A DNA stretch of 64,000 nucleotides from Siderastrea radians (GCA_964017195.1 OZ024895.1:16100034-16164033), one strand, 5' to 3'; shown: positions 9,801 to 24,800, counted from the stretch's first letter. Numbers and translations: made by a program. Notes: a model not told the origin generated them from the sequence alone.

Positions 9801-12800
9801 AAGTAATGCCAACCGTACTAGAGCTATTAGAGAGTTTAAGCAAATCGCTACGGCTGCCTGAAGTAAATTTCTAAAAAAATGAGACACTGCGCATGTCAGT
9901 CGGTTACGTCCAGCCGTGGCGTGAAATCTGACTACCTGAGGCGGGAGGTTTTGCCGTAGTGGCCACTACGTCGGGTTTATTTCGCTTCTCTGACCTTTTT
10001 CTACGGAAGTCTCACCATTTTAAGAGTTCCAACGGAAAATTTATCCTTTGAAGTCAACTTCAGTCGAACATTTTCTCAAGTTTGTCGCTCATACGCTTGT
10101 AAATCCGTATTGTGAATTTACGATATAAAGTTTTGACAAAGTGTGGAATAGTGAAGAGAAACATTCGTGTTATATAAACGCGGGGTTCTTTTTGCGCTAA
10201 AGTTTGCTTTGAGTGTTTAGTGAAGATGCGTTATAACTGGATAGGTATACGATACTATTTTGCTTCGGTGAGTACTGAAATATTTCTGTTCTTCACTCGA
10301 TAATCTTTGAGATATTCGTCTCTTTGAAATTATTATATTTCATCGATGAAACTGTTGTCATTGTACAAAGAGTACGGCATACACTTTCGTTCGCAAATAC
10401 TCTGTTGGTCCTAGCAAAGCAAATAGCAGCTATCTTTCTTTGAACGAAGCCATTTGGCTTTGAAAAGTTAAATAAAAGAAAATAGATTTTCAACTCCTTA
10501 GTCCAGCTACTTTGTATTTGGCTTTGCTTTAGCTTAAATTTGGCGGACTGTCGAGACGTACTCTCCCCACTCCTTTTCAGTAACGGCAGCCGTAGTAACG
10601 CCAGCCGTAGCGATTTACTTAAACTCCCTATTGGCAGAGTAAGGTTAAGGCTCTTTTCCACATTTTAAAACCAAACTGAGACTTATTTATAATAAGAACA
10701 TTTAAAAACTGACGTCCAGGTACATACATAAAATACTGTAGATTGAATAATAATTTATTAAGGTTCAAATGAGGCCTAACACTTAAAATCTAAAACCCAA
10801 GCTTTCGCCGATCAACGGCATCATCAGCGATAAGAAAAATATTCTGCGCGAGGACAACATTAAAAGATTACTGTAGATTTACCCAAATGCAACAACAGAA
10901 CGATGTCTTTTACTTGCATTGCTTGCATATGTAGTACTTACCGACTACAGTTCTAATTGGTAACTACGTGTTATGTAATGTTACTTTTAATTTCTGTCTC
11001 ATCTGTAGTTCAACCATCAATCACTCTCCGCGAGATACAGGATCCTCTCATATTAACGGAAGGTGATACAAGAACATTATTATGTTTTGCCAGTGGTAAC
11101 CCCACGCCATCTTACACATGGAAAAAAGACTCTTCAATCATCCAGCAAACCTCAGATTCTAACTTCACCATTACATCAGCTAACAAGAACCATGTAGGGA
11201 GGTACGCATGTACAGCTCAAGTGTTTGCTCCAGGACTGGGTGCTTACTCTAAAGATTACTCAGTGGAAGTGTTAGTGAGATGTAAGTTCCCTTGATTCAC
11301 TGTAGAAGGTCACTGCAAAGTTGGTGGGACAGAAAGAAGTTTGAACACAGGGTGGGGGTACCCACCAGCAGGCTGTCATTTATTAGTAGCTAGAAGCCAA
11401 CTTTTATGGCCAACTTCTCAAGGCTCGAAACAATTTTATGACTTGTGATGAAATCTTCTGAGATGGTAGAAAAACTTGTTAAGGTCTGAAGTTAAAAGTG
11501 TGCTCCGTTTGCCAACCCAGCCGGTCGCAAATGAATTGAAGTCTTCAATTTTATTAAGAGTATTCTATCTCGGTCTACTATGTGACCCTTTGCTACAGTT
11601 AAACAGAAAGTAGTCTTATCAGCGGTGGTATGTAGAAGTACATTCTTGGTCAGTTGTGCAATCACCTTTTGTAAACAGCTGGGCAAAAGCAAGTGACGTG
11701 AATTAAAGGAAGATACATAAAATTGAAATGCATGCAACTTTCGTGCCAAAGAAAAATAAACTGATTAAACAACGTATGTCAGGCATTACATAGATTGTGT
11801 TGATGTAACTAGCGCTTGGACGCACTAAAAACTTCCCTTAGACCAGATTAAGAGTTCTGTCTGTATATATTGTAACAATCTACTGAAATTCTCCGCAGAT
11901 ATGCGCCGACATGATCTTTTTGACTTTGAAACATCTTGTTTGCACACATTTACGTGGAAATATTGGATATATTTTTACATTTTAGGCTACCCGAGAACCC
12001 AGTGGCGTCACTTGACGGAACGTTCGATAAACGCATCTTCTGTTATAATGAGCAAACCGGGAATTTCTGGATTACCACTCGTTTATGGATCTTTGTACAT
12101 TAGTTGACCTTATTACAACCAGTGCGAGAAGTTTTCCAAGAGTGCCCACCTCTGTTGATCTCACGATTAGCACTGGCAAGGTTACTAATTTTAAAAGTAA
12201 AGGTGCAGATGTAGCACAATCATTCAAGTGTGTCTAGAATCCCGAAACACTAAAATGACAATAATTTCAGTTTACAGCACTTGACAAAAGGAAACAAAAC
12301 GTGCCTAAGAGTTCATACGGAGCGCTATAAAGCGGATTTCCTTTTAAGTTCATCGCTTGTAATGGATTATTTTTTGGGACATGAAATCTTAAAACGACCG
12401 CCAAATTCTAGAAAGTTAAAGGATTACAAAGTCTTTGGTATTCATATAGCGCAAAGCGGGTTTTACTTTTGCGTTTACCATTTGTATGATCTTGAGGTAC
12501 TAGGTACAGACAAGTACAAATGGCGAAAACAAATAAACCCAAGGCGTGACCGACATGTATACAATTAACTTCCGCTTAAGCTACGTCATACAGATGGAGG
12601 TTTCCGCGTTCCCAAGCGGTAAAAGAGTTACAAAACAATTCGTAACTCTGTCAAATTATCTAAGTTACCATTCTTTATTGGACATATTGCATCGACAGTA
12701 AGGTGTTTCGACTCGCTGTTCAACCTTCATGACATGGTGTTTGGAAGCTTAGTTGGCCCGCCTACAAAAAGTTGTGTTTTCATTCCGCTTGTAGGTATGT

Positions 12801-15800
12801 GTAGCGTTTTCTTTTTATTTTTAACTTAAGGCTTGTTAATACCTAGATACTCTAATACATGTGGATGGCATTGTTGTTGCTGCTTTAACGTTAAGTTTTA
12901 AAAGTCTTAGACCTACAAAACAGATTATTGGACTTGAGAAGAGGTCGCGGTCACAGAACCGAGACGAGGTAGAAAGCGATTAATGTGGTTGCCTGGGTTT
13001 ACCCAAAGTCAGATAGACGATACCGTACCAACCTTCAAATATGTGACAGTTAGAGAACCAAGTTGTGAAGAACTTGTGAAATGAATCGTTTTGTTATTGT
13101 GTTTTCGTTATCGCACAGATTTACTGTAATTTTCGCAAATCCAAAACTAGTAGTCAGGTATTGGCCGGTATTATAAATACATAGCAGGAGTGAACGCTGA
13201 CCCTTTAGATACGTATAAGTAGCCTAAATGACATCGTTCATCATAAAGTTTATTTGCAATGACGAGAATTAATTTTGGGGGAATAACCATGCTCTGCTTC
13301 AACTGATCGTGATTTCACTTCTTTTCCGCAGGAAGTCAAGTTCATATGGCATACGGATATCTGGGAAAGACTGTCAACGGGGTGCAAGGTTCATCTGTAA
13401 ACTTCACCTGGAGTTTCTCTGGTATTGACAACGTAGTCTGTGGACTTACACGCCCAGGTTACGATGATGATTTTGGCGAAAGACTGATATCTATTGATAG
13501 AACTGGTAAATTTGTGGCATACGCTGGACGTTTTAGTGGAAGTCGTGGTGGCAACTCGTCCTATAGCGAGGTGAGGGGATGAGGTGAGGGGATGAAAGAG
13601 GTTATGTTTGCCATTTCAACCCCTCTTACGTGTGGGATCCTTCACCAATCGACTATTTCTTCTTAGCTGTTGAAGGTTTGTAAATTTTTATTCACAGTTC
13701 AAGGAATGCAGGAATCTACAGATCGATCATCCAGATCCAGTACCGTTCTGAAATAATTTTCGTCTTAGCATCGACTTTGCGTTTTCAGAGCCACACATTA
13801 TCACCGAATCTCCGACTTCAGATACACAAGTTACAATGAGGGAGATCCTGTTAACATAAGCTGCATGGTGGTGGGTAAACCAGACCCAGATGTAGGGTTG
13901 GTCTTCAACGGACAAGTGAAAAATTCTGGTTATAGAACAGCTCAGCTCACTCTATATAACATCAGCGCGGATGATGCAGGAAAGTACATATGTAGGGCGA
14001 ACAACTCTGTAGGAACCACAGAGAAACAGTCAGTGAAACTGGTGGTAAACTGTAAGTATTGAAGTCGCTGAAAGTGTACACTCAGCGTAATATTTCTGTC
14101 AGGCCAAAGTTGTCCATCATGATGGGATTCTTTAGTGCGGATTATACATAGTTTGAACAAAAGGAAATAAGAATCAGATATCATTTGTAAACATGTGATC
14201 TGTTAATAACAAATTTGATTGAGTTTGTAAATACGGATCAAATGAAATAGGCATTAAAATTTGGATTAAAAAACGTTGGTGTGTGATTTGCAGTAGTTTA
14301 CAACTTTTTTTAGGCCACGCCTGAAAGGCTTTCATTAGCAAGCATTTTGTGGCTGCATATGTTGCTAACAATTATCAAAATTTCTTCTGTAATGCCAAAC
14401 TTCAATCTGTGATCATCGACCATCTGGCAAAAATGTCTGGTTCAGTTATCATTTATTGTTCCGTCGATTGACGATGCTTTGTCTCTTCTTATGTTTGATT
14501 GTCCTTTTGTCATCCCCTAATTTTTTTTGTATATTTAAAAGGGTAATGGTCATAGCAGCGTCAAGAGGTGCTGTATTACAAGTACCTACTCATAAAAAGT
14601 GCAAATAATGAGCATTTGTTTATCATCAAAATATTGATGTATGCATTAATAAGGTAACGTGCAGACCAGATACATTTTTCTCAATAAATCATCGCTTGTT
14701 GTTGTCGTTGCTGTTATTGGTTCATGCTATAGCCAATGACCAAGGTAGAATTATGTTTTCTCTTAGTTGTGGTTAAAAGTTCTAAATTTGGGTGGTGAGC
14801 ACACTGTCGTTGTATACACGCTTATACATAAAGGATATTACACGGAGGCGCGAAAATATGAATTTTATTTTCGAGTGCTAAACAAACGAGCGCAGCGAGT
14901 AAAATATTGTTTTTTACCACTAGAAAATAAAATCTCACGAGTAAAGAGGTAAATATGTCTTTTAAACAGAAAGCTTAGTTTGATTAGTTCGAAAAAGTTT
15001 ATCGCAACAGAAAGGTTGCCTATAAGAAGAGTGAAAATAAACACTTATTTTACCCAATCTCGTACATTATCTCACAGAGAATATCCATTTATTATATATA
15101 GACATAAGTGTTTTAGTGAAAAATAGACCACTCGTAGAGTTCATACGAAACTACACCCAGGACCCGAGTGGCGTATTTCCATATCCTCACCAGTGAGGAT
15201 ATCGATCGCGTCATTTCCCGATTTGGGAAAACTACTCTTGTTTATACAATAAAAACAAAATTACACGGCGGCTTGAAGATGTGATTTATAAAAGAGATGT
15301 AAAAAATAACGTAAAAAAAAATCAGCACATATACGCAAGCAGGGGTATTTTTCCACAGGTATTATTTGTTCCTTAAAGCGAAACTTTTAGCATCGAGGAT
15401 CAAATGGTGTCCTATGGCAAACATCCGTGCAATCAGTTTCCAAACCAAATAAAAGTCATTTTATTTATAACATATTTTCAAGGTCATTTTATTTACAATA
15501 TCTTTTCAAAGTAATTCTTTTTACAATATCTTTTAAATATTCTGCTGACAATATTTTAAGGGTCATGGAAGTATTTAACCCGGGTGGTTTGGGCGGCGTG
15601 CGCGTCAAAACTATTTGCTTACGTACGTAGGGCATTGAATTTGTTAGCGCTTCCTAGTATCGATCTATCAAAAAGCATTTTGATGCCCCCTGCTCTTACA
15701 ACGACAAAATGTCCTTCCATCATCTTCCATCATTTTGAAAACTGGGGATTTTAGTTGGGAAATATCTTTTAATATATCTGAGTTTTAATTGTGGTGTATT

Positions 15801-18800
15801 GTATACGTGAAGCATTAACCGAAGACTGTGCTAAAATTAAAGAAAATATTTTTGATTTATATTCCACGTATGACTAACTAGCATAATGCACCTTTGCCCT
15901 TATCTAATAGCTGTTTATAAGAAAATGTTATAAAGTAATTGATTCTGTTTATGCCATGAATTGCACCAGTCACAAAGCCAGGGATGAAGATGAAAATTCC
16001 GCCGTATCCCACGAGTGGCACTTGCATTCCCGTGGTTGTTAAGTGTCGCATTGCATGATATGACATGACTATTTAACTGAGTTTGTAATGAATTTGAAAT
16101 CAAGTGCAATCGAAATATCTCTTGGGGAATCTTCAAAACTGGTCAAAGGCCAAGTTGGAAATTAAAACCTTAAAAAAATGATCGCAAACGTTCAAATCTT
16201 AGTAAAGTTTCAATCTTCGTACAATCGATGGAATCCTTGGAAATCATGGAAAAGTCTTCTAGGTCTGACCAAAAACGTTTGAAGATCTTTGGGACAATCC
16301 TTAAAAGTGTTTGGAAAATTGTCAAAACCTTCGAATTTCAATGCTTCCTGGTCTAATGCAAAATTACGGAAGCTAAAAATTGACTTTCAATTGTTTCTCA
16401 CCTAAAGGTTCATGTGTATCCAGAATGGTTAAGTCACCGGTGGGAAATTTCATGGTTACCTAATTGAAGGCATTGGTAAATAAACTGTTTCATTTGTTGT
16501 GATCAACAGACACAGCTACCATAGAGAACATCACCACGTCCATGGCCAAGTCTTGGATTGGTCAGTCAGTAACGTTGAAGTGTGTGTCCGATGGTTTTCC
16601 CATCCCAGCCGTCACATGGATCAAACCAGATGGAAATATAATAAAGAAAGTTAACTCCAAAGAGAACACAGTGACTGTTGTAATGACTGCTGATCAGGAT
16701 TTTGGATTTTATAACTGCACGACAAACAATGGCGTAGGCGATGTTTCCACACACACAGTGCAGGTGCAACAAATAAGTAAGAGCATTATCCGGTGAATGC
16801 GTTGGTCTTTCATAATATACAAGTATACAAGTTGCAAATAAAAACAAGACTAACATACTACGGCTGCTACTTAGTTCTCTTAATAGCTGTTGGTTCTTTT
16901 TCATATACACGCAGTCTTTCTTTAAGGAAAAGTATCGCTGCAGTACATTAAAAGTAGATGAAAATAGATTCTTGGATATCCCCGACACATTATGATACAC
17001 TCCTTTACGTAATATGTTCCCTTTCCTCTTCAAATGGTTGAATTCAGGCAAATAGAAATGTCTACATAAGAATTTTCGACCAAGTGAAACGTTTTGCGAG
17101 TTTGATTTTGATTCGTTGCTAGACATGGCTTAACAAGCATTAAAATGTTCGACATTATTTCATCATTTCCATGGTCAATACAGCATAGCTAAGGCCAGTC
17201 AATTTGCACAGGCAGAAGCCTGACTGATCAAAGTTATTTCCATATAATCATGTTTATGCTTTTAATTAAAGAATCGATAATCGTTTGTTTTTCTTCAGAG
17301 GCGCCTAGCTCACCGAGCATCACCTCGACTGCCAAAGACGTTCACGCCACTTCACTGACAGTAAAATGGACTGCACCAGCTGATGATGGTGGGAGTCCTA
17401 TCACTGCATACCGAGTGGTTATACTACACTTAAGCACTGAGATAAGAAATGAGAATATTACTGACCCTGCTGCTAGAGAGAAGTTTATTGGAGGTTTAAG
17501 CAAAAATGCAAACTACAAAGTGAAAGTCTATGCCAGGAATTATGTGTTCGAGGGAGATGCTAGTCAAACGACTTTGAAGACAACTTTTGAAGGTGCGAAT
17601 TTCTATCGTTTTCTTCACGAGATCTAATGTCAGATGTTTTATTACAGTAGATATACAAGTGATGACCGAGAATAGTTTTCTTTGTCTTGTGGACTTTAAA
17701 TCACTAAATTTTCCATCGCTTAAGTTTTTTGAAAGTACATTGTAAAAATGAAATGAATGGACGTATAGATCAGAAGTATTACTTGGTGCCTTTGTAACTC
17801 CCTCCCCTGCCGTTTCCATTAACCTAAATACCAGATTTTTATAGCTCCCAAAAACCTGAGCGAAAGTTAACATCACCTAGGATGAAAGGAAGGTTAATAA
17901 ATGATTTGCATTCCACATCTCTAAAGTATTTTTTTTCCATTCTTTAACTAAGGAGTACCAGAAGCAGCGGAGATTATAGGCCTACCCGCAAAAACAAAAG
18001 AAACTCAAGTAACCATAAAATGGAATGAGCCACAGAACAATGGAGCGCCCATTACACAGTACACGGTGTACAAAGGAACTGTGAGAGATGATAGCACACT
18101 AGAAGAATGGACCAAACTAAAGGTCATAACTGATGTTTCAATTCGTTATGTAACCGCTAAGTTGGAGAAGGGCAAGACATATGAATTTGTAGTAACTGCC
18201 ACTAACAAGTTTGGTGAGAGCTTCAAAGAGGAGGAAATGATCAAGAGAATCAAGGTGCTTAGTGGTAAGTGCTAAGAAAGGTATGTTTTAATAATTAAGG
18301 ACAAGGCCAGGAAAAGTGGCAATGTGTTTCAAGTCGTTATTTAATCTTATTTAATACTTGGTGTCGCTATTCTATTTAGTCCGAAACTGCCTTAGCAAAA
18401 CTTTCTCATTAAGCTATTTAACCATGGAAAGCTTCTTACAGACTCACGAATCTATCAAATAATCAAACCTTTAACAACAAGGAAAAAAGCAACATCGCCA
18501 TCGGGGATAGTCAAATTTCTTTCTTTCTCTATCCTTCACAGATGTTCCCGAGAAAGTCAAACAGAAAGACATCAACGAGGCTGAAATAACACTGAAATGG
18601 GAAGAACCAGTTAACAATGGAGCAAACATCACGCAGTACTCTGTCTACCAACGAATTGCAAATGATAAGCGGTGGACAAAGCTGGCAATAGTGAATGATG
18701 TCTCCAAACGTGAACACGTTGTTACAGTGGAGAAAGACAAGGAGTATGAATTTGTCGTAACTGCGACAAACAAATATGGGGAAAGTCCAAAAGATGACAT

Positions 18801-21800
18801 CAAGACTGTTATAGTATCAGAGGGTGAGTCTCTTTTGCAGTAATACGTATAGGGTGCTGCGGATAGTATGGGTTTAGGTAAATCGTTTTGGCTGACTTTG
18901 TATTTTGTCGTTTGGTGCCAGCTAGATACAAAGCAACGTTAGCATTACTTCGTGTTAAATAATAATTTTTATGCCTAATGCTATAAATTGCACAACGGTA
19001 ACAACATCAACAAAAATCCATTTTCTCGAGAAGTTCTAACAGTAGAGACTGGGTGCGAGAGTGGACGTGCGTTGATTTCTTACGCAAAGACAGACGTAAT
19101 AAAATCAGTTCTCATTCACTTTAATTTATCTGGTGTTTTAATTGGCCGAGAGACCATTACGTCACTGCAAATAACTGCCTACGGTATTTTGCTCAACCTC
19201 GCCCAATAATTGTTTGTTAGTTACAACGTCCACACATTAATAACTGACTTAAAAATAAATAAAAGAATTAAAATATGTACAATCCAATCTAGTAGGTACA
19301 GTCAAGTCTGATACAAACGCGCAGAATAAAAATAACCGCCACACCTAATTCTCTTTGTCAACTAAGACCACTGTTACATAACTGTATTTGTATTTTTTAG
19401 GTTTCAAAAAACCACCGGAGAGTAATTCAGGTAAGAAATCAGAATTGCATAGAACAATGCTTTTACAAATGTCTTTCTTCTCACGATCAAAGAGCTTTTT
19501 ATCGTAAAAACACATCACCATCGATAGACTGAAACTACAGCAATTATGTATTGCCATGACATTCGTAGCAGGGGGGGGATAGAAGCGAGGCCTGGGACCG
19601 AGAAACGATGTTCTCACAACTTGCAAAGCGGTCCAGTCAAAACGTGGACAGCGGTGTTCGTCATAATAAATATTTCCGATCGACGATCAACTTATTCGAA
19701 ATAGTTTGCAAAATTTATGTGTATTTTGTCGGGGAAAAGTAAGCGGTGAGCGGCTAAACTCTCATGGAACTTACTGTCAGTTTCGTGCAAGAGAATATTC
19801 GATGGAAGTGACATCGACGAAGACGCTTCTGTTTTCGCAATGTCTTGTTTGTTGCAGTGGTGAGTGGATCAGCTGCGAGCTGTACGGCAGTCACGTTTCG
19901 CTTGTTTATACTTGGAGACCAGGTTTGCGACAAACGTTTCAAAGTTGAATGCTAGAATTAGATAATTCAACGTAAATAAACTTCTCACCGAGAGAAAGCG
20001 CTTGAACTATTCAGGATTTTACTTCTTGTACTCCGCGACGTAATTTTGGTCTTTGTCTATCGCTGAACTGATGCATGTGATAAATAAAAATACTGTCAAT
20101 GTTTCTTTTTACATCTCATTCTGTAACGAATTGATAGCATGAGATGAGACAGTTATGGCTGTACTCGGTTTGCATGTTTTCCTCCAACGTGGCCTAAATA
20201 AATTGCAACGGCAAATGTGCCATAAAACATCGATGGAAATAAATTCAGTCAAAACCGCTATAACCTAATGCATGGAAACAATACCTACGCACAAAATACG
20301 ACTTTTATTATCAATAATCCAGTTATGTGTTAACAAGATCATTTCACAGTTCAGTACTTTGAACCCGATCCCAGTTTTTAACCCAGCTTCAGAAAATTCT
20401 ATCTGATTCTATACAGTCGATCAGCACAGACTGGATTGATCGAAGCGCTACTGTTCTACTTTGCGACTAATAAACTCCGAGAGTAAACTTTTGTCTTAAT
20501 AAGAAGCAAAATGCACGAAAACATGATAAAAGAATAAAATACGATCAATTCGTCGATTACCTAAACGAAGGGACAAAACCGAATCCGCTGCCTTTGGCCG
20601 CCATAATTTTTTTCCCTTCAGCGTCCGAGTTCCGTTGGAACATGCAACATCTGCGCACGCGTAGGAGGTATATCCGCTGACTAGAACCTCACAGATTGCT
20701 TTGCAAGTTGTGAGAACATCGTTTGGATTTCATTTAAGAGAATGTATGGGAAGTTGCTTCCCCCCCCCTGCATTCGTAGTCTCCTACGCAGCCGTTTTTA
20801 GTGGCGTCACGCAACGCTCCCCCCACAAACGGCTGCTGAAAACTGAACCGCATTCCTTTCCCTTTGTGTTTGCGGTAAATCGAAACAACCAATCACGTCT
20901 CGGCAAGTTGACAATGACGTTAATTTTCAGGCAAAAAAAAACGGCCGGGGGTTTTCCGGTGATGTGCCAGACATCTTAGCTATTAAGAAATGATTCCGTA
21001 TTCGGATGGCTGAAACACCGAAGAAATTTGTAGAAAGCGGTTCAAAGTGTTTTACGTGTTCTTCACTTTGTATGGTGAATGAAAAAATCTTCATTTTCTG
21101 GAAAAATGCTGCAAATTTTGCAGAAATTATCCAGTCCGCTGCAAATATCAATATTAACTGCTCCGATAACTCTGATTTGTTTATTTGCAAGCGCGTTTGC
21201 TATATTATAAGCAGGACTGCTGATAATTTACAGGAAGTCAAACAGGAAATCGAGGAGGCCTTCAAAGCCAGAGAGAAACCAAGAGCTAAACGGCTGCTGT
21301 GATCTAAAGATGGAAAGCCCAATGAAGCACTGCTTCTCGTCAGTTCTGGAAACCCTTCAGCGAAAGGTTTGAAATCGCTGCGATTCGGAACAGAAACTAG
21401 CACTCTACCACTTGTACTTCTTCTGATTCTAACAGTCAGCCCTTGCCTGATATTGCGAGGCCTCTTGTGTACTTTCTTGGTCTGTTATCGCCAACTGGAA
21501 ATCGTCCGTATCGTCTCGTGTTGAATGCCTTCCCAAATCAACATCTTGCTTTGCGTTTGTCACGTACACGTGAGTCACCGATAAAACACAAGCTGTGATT
21601 GGACGAGTCTCCTAACAGAGCAGTTGGCGCGCGATGGTTCTGAATTCTAGAACCAGAGCTGTGATTGGCTAAAGGTCGGGAAAGGAATGTGGTTCAGTTT
21701 TCAGCAGCCGTTTGTGGGGGGTAGTGTTGCGTGACGCCACTAAAAACGGCTGCGTAGGAGACTATGACATTCGAAGAAACGCTGCTTTTAGTTTCGCTAC

Positions 21801-24800
21801 CACTTGTATTTTATTTTTGTCAGCGGTTTCGTTGTGTAGAGGCATTGTAAAGCAAGATCCTAGCGTAAGGATGTTGGGCTATGTATGAGTTCTCTGGATC
21901 CACAGTTGCTCCATTACGAGCTATCGGCGTTGGTTGTTTGGACAAAGCCCATTGGACCTTTATTTCCCATACATTGTGGATATCTCCTTAGTTGACAACT
22001 TTTGCTCTTAGGCCCTTCATGTATTTAGTGACTAATTTTCGTAATTTGGTCTTTCTCGACTTAGATGCTTCATAACACCGAACGTTTTTTGTTTCAGATT
22101 CTGCGTTTGACAAGGAAACCATCCTTCACGCCGTTTACATCAGTGTCATCTTTGTGTTTTCGATAATTATTTTTACCCTGATTGCTGTGTTATGGAGAAT
22201 AAGGCGACGTTTGGGTAAGTTTGGCGCACGTAAAATATGTAAAGGCGTCTGCCAAGAAACCTAGGAAAACACAGCAGACTGAAGTAGGTTACACTGAGTA
22301 ACAGGGGAAATTCACATACCAGACCTCGATTGAAGAAACTAGTTGAAAGTGATCAATGTACGTTCGGCTCATAAATCTTTTGTTGCATTACACATTTTTT
22401 ATATAGAAAGCTTCGGGATTTTCAATAAGACACGTTTAACATCATAAACTTTCACAAATAAAATTTCATTCACTTAAGCACTTGCTTGCCTAGAAAGCAA
22501 AATGCATTCAATTTTCGCCTCGAGTGAAGTTGCTCGCAAGCAATTCATTAGTTTCGAAGCGCGAATTAATTTCACGGCTTTTTGAATATCTTTTTTAAAA
22601 GTTTTGCAAACATTTCATGAAAATCATCTTAAAAATGTCAACTTACTTAATTAAAAAAATTCGTACAATGTTATGAAAATCCACAATCAAATATGTAATT
22701 TACTTTACCGTTGAGAAGTACTTGAAAATCTAAACGAAAGTCCAGTGGACTCCTTTGCAGATGGTCGCTTTCCAGATCTCCAGTTTGGAAAGAAACAAGT
22801 AACTTCTTGTGTCCTCGAAGAAGCGAGGTTTCTTGCCTTCAAGCACTTCGCTTTGTTTTACATGCGTGGTCGAGTTTAAAGCAATCCTTCAGGTGTTTTC
22901 CTTTTGATGATGAGCTATTGAAGAATGTAGTTTCCAAAAATGTATGTAAAATTACCGTATTGCAAATCGAGCGTACGAGGAAGCAGCGGCCATATTGTTG
23001 ACTTCAGAGCAAATTGCTCCTGTGATAACAGGCGATTCCAATTTTTTCTTGTCAGTGTTCAGTGAAGGTTATTGCTCCGACCTAAATGGGGTAAAATATC
23101 CATTAAAGTACATCCTTTTTACTTGAAGTCTCAAGAAAGGTGATTAGTGTTTAAGTTCGAGGGAATCCCGCCAAGTTTCATCGTCATGTACACGCGTGCG
23201 ACTACTGAGACGCTTCGAAAATTTTACATCAGGCATGGTGCGGTCTACGTCGCCGTGCGGTGGCGTGACGCCATCACCGAGAAAATTGACTCGCTTGGTT
23301 ATATATATATTCAAATTTCTATGAGTATGTTCTTCCGCTCTGTTCGCCCTCGGTCGGCAAAGGACCTCCGCTACTAAAAATTGGATTGTAGTTGAAAAAG
23401 TTCAATAGTTCTTGCTTGGGCAATTCTATGGAAGAAGAAACTAAGTTATGTATAAGGGTAGCTTATCAAATGTATTCCAAATTTTAGTTAAAAAAAAACA
23501 AGAAAACAAACAAACAAACAATTAATTATTAACAAATTATCTACCATTGCATTTTACTCAACCAGTGAATTGATTTATCTATTATATTTCAGAGAAGTCA
23601 AAGGCAAGGCGGTAAGTTGCACTTCGCATTAACATGACCTGACATTCGAACGATTTTCTCAGTATAAAATCTGACGTCTCAATAAGGAATTTTTGCTTGT
23701 GGTTGAGGCGCTGAGAATACACGTCGTGCAATCTAATGTAAAGAAATTCTAATATCAAAATTCATTTATTGTGCTATCAACTAAAAATTGCAGCTTCTTT
23801 AAGCCTAGGCCTACTCTGGGACCCAAAATCGCCCAAAGTCGCCTAAAGTCGCCCAAAGTCGCTCTAAGTCGGCTTAAATCCTTTGTATATAGTTTATATA
23901 TTAATAGTAAACTATGTAAAACTTAATATAGTTTATTTTCATTTTTTATTGTTTATTTATTCATAGTTTTTTTTATCATTGAATTTATTGTTTGTGTCCC
24001 CCATTAGCAGTAAAGCGAAAAAACGTTGACACGTAAATAGTTTTCATTTCATTTCATTTCATTTATTTAATTAACCCAATTAAATAAACTTTTCTATTTC
24101 TGGACTGACTTTGTAACAGTATCTAAGATGTGTCCTTGTGGTGTTGTTCTAAGGCTACCATTACAATAGGGACCTTCAGATCAGAGTACAAGTACAATAT
24201 TGACTCTGACTGGCTTTCGAATTTCAAACCAGACATATTCCCAGAGCCCTCGCTTCTCCCTGATGTTGTGCAGTAAAGAGGCTCAGAGTTGAAACAAGAT
24301 TGGTTTTACAATTTGATAATCTAAAGCATGAGCACTATATGCTCACACTCATTCTAACTCTGATTTAAAGGTCACTAATATGGACAATCCAGTTGGCTAA
24401 TCTGTATAAAGCGTACAGAGAGTTACCCCCAAATCTCTTCTCTATGAAACAGTTTCCTCATCCCACTCACTCACCCTTAAACCTTACAAGTGATAGCATC
24501 AAACTCATCTGCATATCACAACTTAAACAGCTGATTGCAGATGTAGGCATCCAGTTCACAAGAATAAAAGATGTAAACACCAATAATTTACTTTGTCATG
24601 TCTTTTAGCGACTACTTCATAGTTTTATATTCAGAAAAACATGGACCCAAGTACAACTGAAAGTCCAGTTTCAAAATATCTAGGTTTTTGGTCATAAAGG
24701 AGCTTTCATATTTACTGAGTAAACCGTAAACTTACCCATCACAAAAGGGTGAAGAAGAAGTGATCATCTCCTCTAGTTTGTCCACCAACAACTTCTAAAC

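Larger units (their letters stand above)
19566..21763. mobile_element. Composite of two inverted-repeat elements
   Basis: The 10-bp sequence ATGACATTCG flanks the block on both sides (19556-19565 and 21764-21773), consistent with a target duplication. Inside, part one (19566-20777) has inverted ends: AGCAGGGGGGG and GATGTTCTCACAACTTGCAA at the left match their complements at 20698-20769. Part two (20778-21763) has about 90-bp inverted ends starting AGTCTCCTACGCAGCCG. It lies in the intron before the TM exon. Confidence 0.7.

Noticed and set aside
10226..10267. Possible extra first exon (ATG, 14 codons, then GTGAGT) with a TATATAA-like box 50 bp upstream
   Set aside because: The 14-codon version ends in phase 0, which does not fit the phase 1 acceptor at 11009. 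A shorter version is only six codons. It has no hydrophobic core and no copy elsewhere.
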